From: Pseudomonadota bacterium
Lineage (GTDB): Bacteria; Actinomycetota; Actinomycetes; Actinomycetales; Cellulomonadaceae
Length of the DNA: 38,734 nucleotides
Assembly: GCA_021833345.1 (NCBI GenBank)
Contig: JAKBFW010000007.1
Span: 1 to 38,734, forward strand
Direction of reading: 5' to 3'
Shown here: positions 34,203 to 38,734 of the stretch, one piece after another
How the letters are laid out: every line of letters begins with the position of its first letter
How positions within the stretch are numbered: position 1 is the stretch's first letter
Translations under genes and position numbers: made by a program
Notes under the pieces: model-generated
Told to the model about the DNA's origin: nothing
Databases searched by the model: none
Seen by the model: only the letters and a program-made list of their open reading frames with translations

Positions 34203-36378
34203 GAATTCTCGCGGTGCCGTGCTCCGCGCCGTGCTCGTCGTCGTGGCTCTGGCCGTCTGGCTCGGGATCGGGTCGTTCGGCGGGATGGCCCAAGGGAAGC
34301 TGAGCACCGTCCAGACGAACGACGCCGCGGCGTTCCTCCCGTCGAGCGCGGAGTCTACCCGCGCCGGCGTGCTGGGCGAGGCGTTCGTCGACACGAAGAC
34401 CCTGCCGGCGCTCCTGGTCGTGACCTCGGCCACCGGGGCGGTGACGGCGTCGCAGACCTCCGCCGTGCGTGCCTTCGCCGCCGGGATCCCGCGTCTGCCG
34501 CTCGCCGGTGCGGGCCCCGCAGACCCTGCCACCGTGGGTGCGGTGCTCACCGGGGTGCCGGTCGTCACGCCGTCGCAGGACGGCCAGGCGCTCCTCGTGA
34601 TCATCCCGATCACGTCCGCATCCGCAGGGACGTTGCTGGCCGACGGCAAGGGGGTCACGACCGCGCTCGTGGCCGGGGTGCGCGCCGCGGCGAGCACGAC
34701 CCTGGCGCCGGCGGGTCTGCAGAGCTGGGTCACCGGCCCCGCCGGGTTCGTCGCGGACCTCGTCAACGCGTTCGGTGGGATCGACGGCATCCTGCTGCTC
34801 GTCGCGCTGGTCGCCGTGCTCCTGATCCTTGTCCTCGTGTACCGCTCGCCGCTGCTGCCGTTCGTCGTCATGCTGACGGCGGTGTTCGGGCTCAGTCTCG
34901 CCGGCCTCGTGGTGTACGAGCTCGCGCTGCACGGTGTCCTGGTCCTGAACGGTCAGGCTCAAGGGATCCTGTCGATCCTGGTCGTCGGGGCCGCGGTCGA
35001 CTACTCGCTGCTCGTCGTCGCGCGCTACCGGGAGGAGCTGCGCCGGGTGGACGGCACGTACGACGCGATGCGCCGGGCGCTCCGTGCCTCCGTCGCGCCG
35101 ATCTCGGCGAGTGCGGGAACCGTCGCCGTCGGGCTCCTCTGCCTCCTGCTGTCGGACCTGGCATCCAACCGCAGCCTGGGACCGGTGGCCGCGATCGGCA
35201 TCGCCTCGGCGTACCTCGCGGCGATGACATTCCTTCCGGCGCTGCTCCTCGTCGGCGGGGCGAGGGCGCGGTTCTACTTCTGGCCGCGCATCCCCCGCCC
35301 CGGTCACGACCGCGCGGTCGAGACCGGGCTCTGGACCAGGGTCGCAGCGTTCGTCGGACGCCGGGCCCGCGCGGCCTGGGTCGTCACCGCCCTCGTGCTC
35401 GTCGCCGGGGCGGCCTTCCTCCCGACGCTGCACGCGACGGGCACCAGCCAGACGGACGTGTTCCTCACCAAGGTCGACGCCGTCGCCGGCGAGAAGGTGC
35501 TGGCCGCGCACTTCGAGGCGGGGCTCGTCCAGCCGTCGTACGTGGTCGCTCCCGTCGCCGACCAGGGCGCCGTGCTCGCTGCGGCCACCAGGACGCCGGG
35601 GGTCGCGTCGGCCACCGTCGTGAGCGCGGCGACCGCCGGACCGCCAGGTACCGCCCCGGCCGACGCGCCGCCGATCGTGGTCGACGGGCGAGTCCGCATC
35701 GACGTCGTGACGGCTGCGGCGTCGGACACGCAGGCCGCTGTCGCCACCGTGCGTGACCTGCGATCGGCGGTGCACGCAGCGTCGCCGAGCGCACTCGTCG
35801 GTGGGGTGGCGGCGCAGTCGCTCGACTCCCAGCTCAGCGGTGAGCGGGACCTGCGGGTGATCGTCCCCGCAGTGCTCCTCGTCATCCTGCTCATCCTGAT
35901 GCTGCTCCTGCGGTCCGTCGTCGCGGCGGTGGTGCTGATGGCGGCGAACGTCCTGTCGTTCGCGGCGACCCTCGGGGTCGCGGCGATCCTCTTCAACCAC
36001 GTCTTCGGGTTCCCCGGCGCAGATCCAGCCGTACCGCTCTATGCGTTCTGCTTCCTCGTGGCGCTCGGCGTCGACTACTCGATCTTCCTCATGACCCGGG
36101 TGCGCGAGGAGGCCGCCGTGGTCGGCACCCGGGCCGGCGTCCGACGTGGGCTCGCGGTGACGGGCTCGGTGATCACCTCGGCCGGCATCGTGCTCGCGGC
36201 GACGTTCGCGGCGCTCGGCGTGATCCCGTTGCTGTTCCTGGCGCAGCTCGCCTTCATCGTGGCGTTCGGTGTCCTCGTCGACACCCTCGTCGTGCGGAGC
36301 CTGCTCGTTCCGGCTCTGGTCCACGACCTCGGCCGTCGCACCTGGTGGCCCGGGAGGCTCGCGAGCGGGGCCGAGTGA
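34195..36378 (+). CDS. MMPL-family (RND-type) exporter
   Basis: 727-aa proton-driven membrane transporter with two repeats of an N-terminal helix, an extracytoplasmic domain and five helices. Helix 1 at 8-30 (VLRAVLVVVALAVWLGIGSF), extracytoplasmic domain about 30-195, helices from 198 (GILLLVALVAVLLILVLVY). The proton-relay Asp-Tyr pairs are present in both halves: AAVDYSLLVVARYREEL near 265 and GVDYSIFLMTRVREE near 624. It lacks the long C-terminal domain of MmpL3-type lipid exporters. Substrate unknown (drug, lipid or peptide). ATG 34195 is chosen for its -10 spacing; an in-frame ATG at 34183 adds four residues. Likely repressed by the divergent MarR protein. Confidence 0.93.
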   Translation: MLRNSRGAVLRAVLVVVALAVWLGIGSFGGMAQGKLSTVQTNDAAAFLPSSAESTRAGVLGEAFVDTKTLPALLVVTSATGAVTASQTSAVRAFAAGIPRLPLAGAGPADPATVGAVLTGVPVVTPSQDGQALLVIIPITSASAGTLLADGKGVTTALVAGVRAAASTTLAPAGLQSWVTGPAGFVADLVNAFGGIDGILLLVALVAVLLILVLVYRSPLLPFVVMLTAVFGLSLAGLVVYELALHGVLVLNGQAQGILSILVVGAAVDYSLLVVARYREELRRVDGTYDAMRRALRASVAPISASAGTVAVGLLCLLLSDLASNRSLGPVAAIGIASAYLAAMTFLPALLLVGGARARFYFWPRIPRPGHDRAVETGLWTRVAAFVGRRARAAWVVTALVLVAGAAFLPTLHATGTSQTDVFLTKVDAVAGEKVLAAHFEAGLVQPSYVVAPVADQGAVLAAATRTPGVASATVVSAATAGPPGTAPADAPPIVVDGRVRIDVVTAAASDTQAAVATVRDLRSAVHAASPSALVGGVAAQSLDSQLSGERDLRVIVPAVLLVILLILMLLLRSVVAAVVLMAANVLSFAATLGVAAILFNHVFGFPGADPAVPLYAFCFLVALGVDYSIFLMTRVREEAAVVGTRAGVRRGLAVTGSVITSAGIVLAATFAALGVIPLLFLAQLAFIVAFGVLVDTLVVRSLLVPALVHDLGRRTWWPGRLASGAE

Positions 36379-36407
36379 CAGCGCACGAGCCGGTCCTGGC
36401 GCCGTCC

Positions 36408-36413
36408 TAGAGT
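36408..36413 (+). promoter_or_regulatory. -10 box of the Gfo/Idh gene, leaderless arrangement
   Basis: TAGAGT, six bases (GGGCGC), then ATG 36420, in the 41-bp gap after the MMPL gene. Confidence 0.5.
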
Positions 36414-36419
36414 GGGCGC

Positions 36420-37469
36420 ATGTCTCGGATGCGCGTGGCCATGGTCGGGTACGGCGACGCAGGGCGGGGCATCCACGCCCGCCTGCTCCGTGCGTGCGGC
36501 GACACCGTGACCCACGTCGTCGTCCGCAGCCCGGAGCGCGCGACCTCGGCGCGCGCGGACTGGCCGGACGCCACGCTCCACGCCGACGTCGAGAGCCTCG
36601 TGGGTGCCATCGGGGCCGGGGCGGGCGGGCCCGTCGATGTCGTCGTCGTCGCGAGCCCGACGGGGCTGCACGCCGTCCATGTCCGGGCTCTGGCCGAGAC
36701 GGGTCGGCCGATCGTCGTCGACAAGCCGATCGCGACGGATGCCGCCTCGGCCCGTCACGTCGTCGAGGTCGCCGAACGCTCGGGCACGCCGTTGACCGTG
36801 TTCCAGAACCGTCGCTGGGACCCCGAGCAGCTCACCCTCCGGGCCGTCCTCGCCTCCGGGGCGCTCGGCTCGGTCCACCGCTTCGAACGCCGCTGGGAGC
36901 GGTGGCGTCCCGTTCCGAAGGACCGGTGGAAGGAGAACGACCCCGTCGGGGGAGGCCTGCTTCTCGACCTCGGGGCTCACCTCGTGGACTCCGCCGTCCA
37001 GCTGTTCGGTCCGGTCGACACCGTCTACGCGGAGCTGAGATCCGTGACGACGACGACCGAGGACGACGTCTTCCTGGCCCTCCGGCACCGCGACGGGGTG
37101 ACGAGCCACCTGCAGGCGTCGGGGATCGTCGGGGCTCCCGGGCCGCGAACCCGCGTGCTCGGCAGCGGTGGGGCCTTCGTCGTCACGGAGTTCGAGGGGG
37201 AGGCCGCACCGTTCGTCGTGTCGGGAACCGGGCCGGGCGCGGACGTCCCGGGCGGGCACGAGGGGTGGCTCGTCCGTGGCACGGTCGCCACTCCCGTGAC
37301 CCGCGCCGCCGGCGGTCACGAGGACTTCTACCGTGGGGTCGAGAGCTGGGTGCTCGACGGTGGGCGTGTACCGGTGGACCCGTGGGACGCGGTGCGGACG
37401 GCTGCGGTGCTCGATGCCGCTCGTGTCTCGTCTGCCGGACGGGTGGTCGTGGAGGTGGGAAGTGCCTGA
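36420..37469 (+). CDS. Gfo/Idh/MocA-family oxidoreductase
   Basis: 349-aa NAD(P)-dependent sugar or inositol dehydrogenase-type enzyme. The Rossmann domain (about 1-125) has RVAMVGYGDAGRGIHARLL, VVVVASPTGLHAVHVRAL and VVDKPIATD (a DKP in place of the usual EKP, with the catalytic-region Lys kept). The C-terminal domain has RRWDPEQLTLRAV and GGGLLLDLGAHLVDSAVQLFG with the Asp and His typical of the active site. Substrate cannot be assigned. ATG 36420 follows TAGAGT by 6 nt. It comes after the MMPL gene on the same strand but appears to have its own promoter. Confidence 0.92.
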   Translation: MSRMRVAMVGYGDAGRGIHARLLRACGDTVTHVVVRSPERATSARADWPDATLHADVESLVGAIGAGAGGPVDVVVVASPTGLHAVHVRALAETGRPIVVDKPIATDAASARHVVEVAERSGTPLTVFQNRRWDPEQLTLRAVLASGALGSVHRFERRWERWRPVPKDRWKENDPVGGGLLLDLGAHLVDSAVQLFGPVDTVYAELRSVTTTTEDDVFLALRHRDGVTSHLQASGIVGAPGPRTRVLGSGGAFVVTEFEGEAAPFVVSGTGPGADVPGGHEGWLVRGTVATPVTRAAGGHEDFYRGVESWVLDGGRVPVDPWDAVRTAAVLDAARVSSAGRVVVEVGSA

Positions 37470-37629
37470 CGCGGACGAGGCGCCGGCGGTGCTCCGTGCT
37501 GGTCGAGCTTCTCCGTGCTCGCCCGTAGCTCGCCTGTAGCTCGTCCTCGAGGCGCCGGCTGGCGGGGGACGACTCCTGGCGAACCAGTTCTGTGGACAAC
37601 GGTCATCCAGTCCCACAGAGCGGCTACGA
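37470..37629. other. Intergenic region with short repeats
   Basis: 160 bp. It holds two copies of GAGGCGCCGGC (37477-37487, 37549-37559, 72 bp apart), two of CTCCGTGCT, two of GTAGCTCG (37525, 37536), and a spaced inverted repeat TCTGTGG / CCACAGA (37589-37595, 37613-37619). The last could be an operator of the following gene. No hairpin strong enough to call a terminator. Confidence 0.4.
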
Positions 37630-38734
37630 ATGGTGACCGTGCCTCATGAGACGGTGTTCCCCGACAGCATGCCGGCGGCGCTTGCCGCGCGTCTCGCCGC
37701 GGCCGGCTGGGTCCCGGCGGGCCGGCTCGGCGTAGGTGCGCACGGGCCAGCCTGGGCGGTGCAAGGCTCTGACGGGCTCGGGACCCGCGCCGTGGTGCGC
37801 GAGGTGCGGGTCGACACCGGTCGCGTCGAGGCGTGTGAAGCCGGGCTCGCGGCGCTCCGTCGTCTCGACAACCCGCACGTCGCCCGGGTTCTCGACGTGC
37901 TGAACGACAGCCCCGGTGCGCCGCTCGTCCTCGTCGACGAGGTCTCCGGCCCGACGCTCGCCGCACTCGTCAACGCTCGCGGGACGGTGTCACCCGGCGA
38001 GGTCGTCACGGTCGTGGTCGCCGTGGCACGGGCTCTCGCCGCTCTGCACCGGGCGGGGCTCGTGCACGGGGACGTGGCGCCGTCGAACGTCGTGATCGAC
38101 CCGTCCGGCAGGCCGGTGCTGATCGATCTCTGGGGAACGGTCGGCGCCGACGGTGACCTGGGAACCCCGGGCTTCGCCTCGGCGGCCGTGCTCGCGGGTA
38201 GGCCTCCGTGCCCTGCCGACGACGTCCGCGCGCTGGGCCGGCTGGGGTTGTGGGCCCTGGGCGACGAGGCTTCAGGTGCGGGGCGTGCGATGGCCGCGCT
38301 GCTCCGGGACGCGTGCGAGAGCGCCGACCCGTCGCGGCCGACGCCGGCCGAGCTCGAGGAACGCTGCCATGCGGCATCCGCACCCGAGCCGCTACGAACG
38401 CCCGACGCAGCCGCCCTCGCGCGCGCCGAGATCGTCGGCGGCGCCCGGACGAGCCGGGCGCTCCTGCCGACACGTCGCAGGCCTGCTCCTCCCGGCGTCG
38501 CGGCCCGGATCGTCCGGGCGCTCGGCCTGGTGTCCCGCAGCACGTCCGCATCGAAGCGCGAACCCCGACGGGCTGTCCCAGCCGCAGGGCCCGCGCGTCG
38601 CACGCGTGCCGCTCACCGGACGCGCGGTGCGAGACCGATGGTGTCGTCTCGGGTGGTTCTGGCCGGGGTCCTCGGAGCGTGCACCGTGGCGCTCGGGGGC
38701 CTGGGGCTCGGGAACCTGGGGCTCGGGAACCTGG
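37630..38734 (+). CDS. Membrane-anchored kinase-like protein (pseudokinase candidate), 3' end cut
   Basis: At least 368 residues, running off the right edge. Kinase fold is suggested by GLAALRRLDNPHVARVLDVL (helix C to strand 4), ARALAALHRAGLVHGDVAPSNVVID (catalytic loop, His146-Gly147-Asp148, Asn153) and PVLIDLWGTVG (Asp166). Key residues differ from active Hanks-type kinases: HGD for HRD, DLWG for DFG, no glycine-rich loop, and Arg in place of the strand-3 Lys (AVVREVRV). After a Pro/Arg-rich linker a membrane helix begins near 342 (VVLAGVLGACTVALGG), followed by LGLGN repeats. It may be a pseudokinase or a phosphotransferase of related fold. ATG 37630 is provisional; GTG 37633 and 37639 are also in frame and no ribosome site is clear. 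Confidence 0.75.
   Translation, partial: MVTVPHETVFPDSMPAALAARLAAAGWVPAGRLGVGAHGPAWAVQGSDGLGTRAVVREVRVDTGRVEACEAGLAALRRLDNPHVARVLDVLNDSPGAPLVLVDEVSGPTLAALVNARGTVSPGEVVTVVVAVARALAALHRAGLVHGDVAPSNVVIDPSGRPVLIDLWGTVGADGDLGTPGFASAAVLAGRPPCPADDVRALGRLGLWALGDEASGAGRAMAALLRDACESADPSRPTPAELEERCHAASAPEPLRTPDAAALARAEIVGGARTSRALLPTRRRPAPPGVAARIVRALGLVSRSTSASKREPRRAVPAAGPARRTRAAHRTRGARPMVSSRVVLAGVLGACTVALGGLGLGNLGLGNL
38686..38734 (+). repeat. 15-bp tandem repeat encoding LGLGN
   Basis: CTGGGGCTCGGGAAC occurs at 38701-38715 and 38716-38730, preceded by a degenerate copy (38686-38700, 11 of 15 bases) and followed by CTGG at the edge. In frame it encodes a five-residue repeat (LGLGN) directly after the membrane helix of the kinase-like protein. 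The number of copies is cut off by the window. Confidence 0.8.

Noticed and set aside
34138-36324. 885-aa minus-strand frame that would extend marR
   Set aside because: It runs antisense through the MMPL gene, is highly charged and repetitive, and MarR proteins end at about 150 residues; the real start is 34137.
37591-37599. TTGTCCACA on the minus strand, identical to an actinobacterial DnaA box
   Set aside because: A single 9-mer with no second box, AT-rich segment or dnaA/dnaN neighbour; a chance match is likely in 38 kb.

Overview
The window is a high-GC stretch of an actinobacterial chromosome. The best fit is a Micrococcales member such as a Cellulomonas-like organism; that is an inference from protein style and gene order, as I could not run a search. 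Evidence for Actinobacteria: very high GC, many GTG starts, paired glnA2-glnE and glnA1 genes, a class A RNase P RNA, the FasR-type regulator next to fabD, AhpE-type peroxiredoxin and polyphosphate glucokinase. The gene set is close to the conserved Mycobacterium tuberculosis block lipB-lipA-DUF4191-RDD-glnA1-glnE-glnA2-panB-rnhC-CT398-NIF3-ahpE-aceE-fasR-fabD (about Rv2217 to Rv2243, from memory), with several local additions.

Layout. 1-2160 (minus): start of the fatty-acid operon (fabD, cut by the left edge) and its presumed PucR-type regulator. 2319-2984 (plus): a helical, TPR-like protein of unknown role. 3119-5860 (minus): aceE. 6201-7096 (plus): DUF3052 protein and AhpE peroxiredoxin. 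7134-7207: tRNA-Val(TAC), then a zinc alcohol dehydrogenase. 8436-11535 (plus): overlapping NIF3 / CT398 / RNase H-phosphatase operon. 11541-12326 (minus): yaaA. 12406-12794 (plus): rnpB. 12840-15632 (minus): map-ppgK-MBL hydrolase, then a small DUF6191-like gene. 15765-15959 (plus): a small SPOR-like protein. 15973-18512 (minus): nadE and panB. 18628-23045 (plus): glnA2-glnE. 23064-28716 (minus): complete dipeptide/oligopeptide ABC importer with the two ATPases fused. 29022-30446 (minus): glnA1. 30600-31034 (plus): RDD membrane protein. 31093-33657 (minus): lipB, lipA and DUF4191. 33667-36378: divergent marR / MMPL exporter pair. 36420-37469 (plus): Gfo/Idh oxidoreductase. 37630 to the right edge (plus): a membrane-anchored, kinase-like protein with degenerate catalytic motifs.

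How it fits together. The core is central carbon and nitrogen metabolism: pyruvate dehydrogenase E1 makes acetyl-CoA, LipA/LipB make the lipoyl cofactor used by its E2 partner, FabD starts fatty-acid synthesis, and GlnA1, GlnA2 and GlnE handle glutamine synthesis and its control. A four-half-site motif fitting the actinobacterial GlnR box lies upstream of glnA1. PanB and NadE supply CoA and NAD.

The most notable things are in the non-coding DNA and in domain details rather than a new multi-gene system: helically phased 10-bp repeats upstream of fabD; about half the genes carrying a TAnnnT-like -10 box 6-8 nt before the start codon (leaderless mRNAs); a CT398-family protein that has lost three of four zinc-ribbon cysteines; a MarR-type palindrome over the exporter start; and a pseudokinase-like gene with a 15-bp tandem repeat at the right edge. 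I found no CRISPR array, insertion sequence, integrase, prophage or defence cluster.
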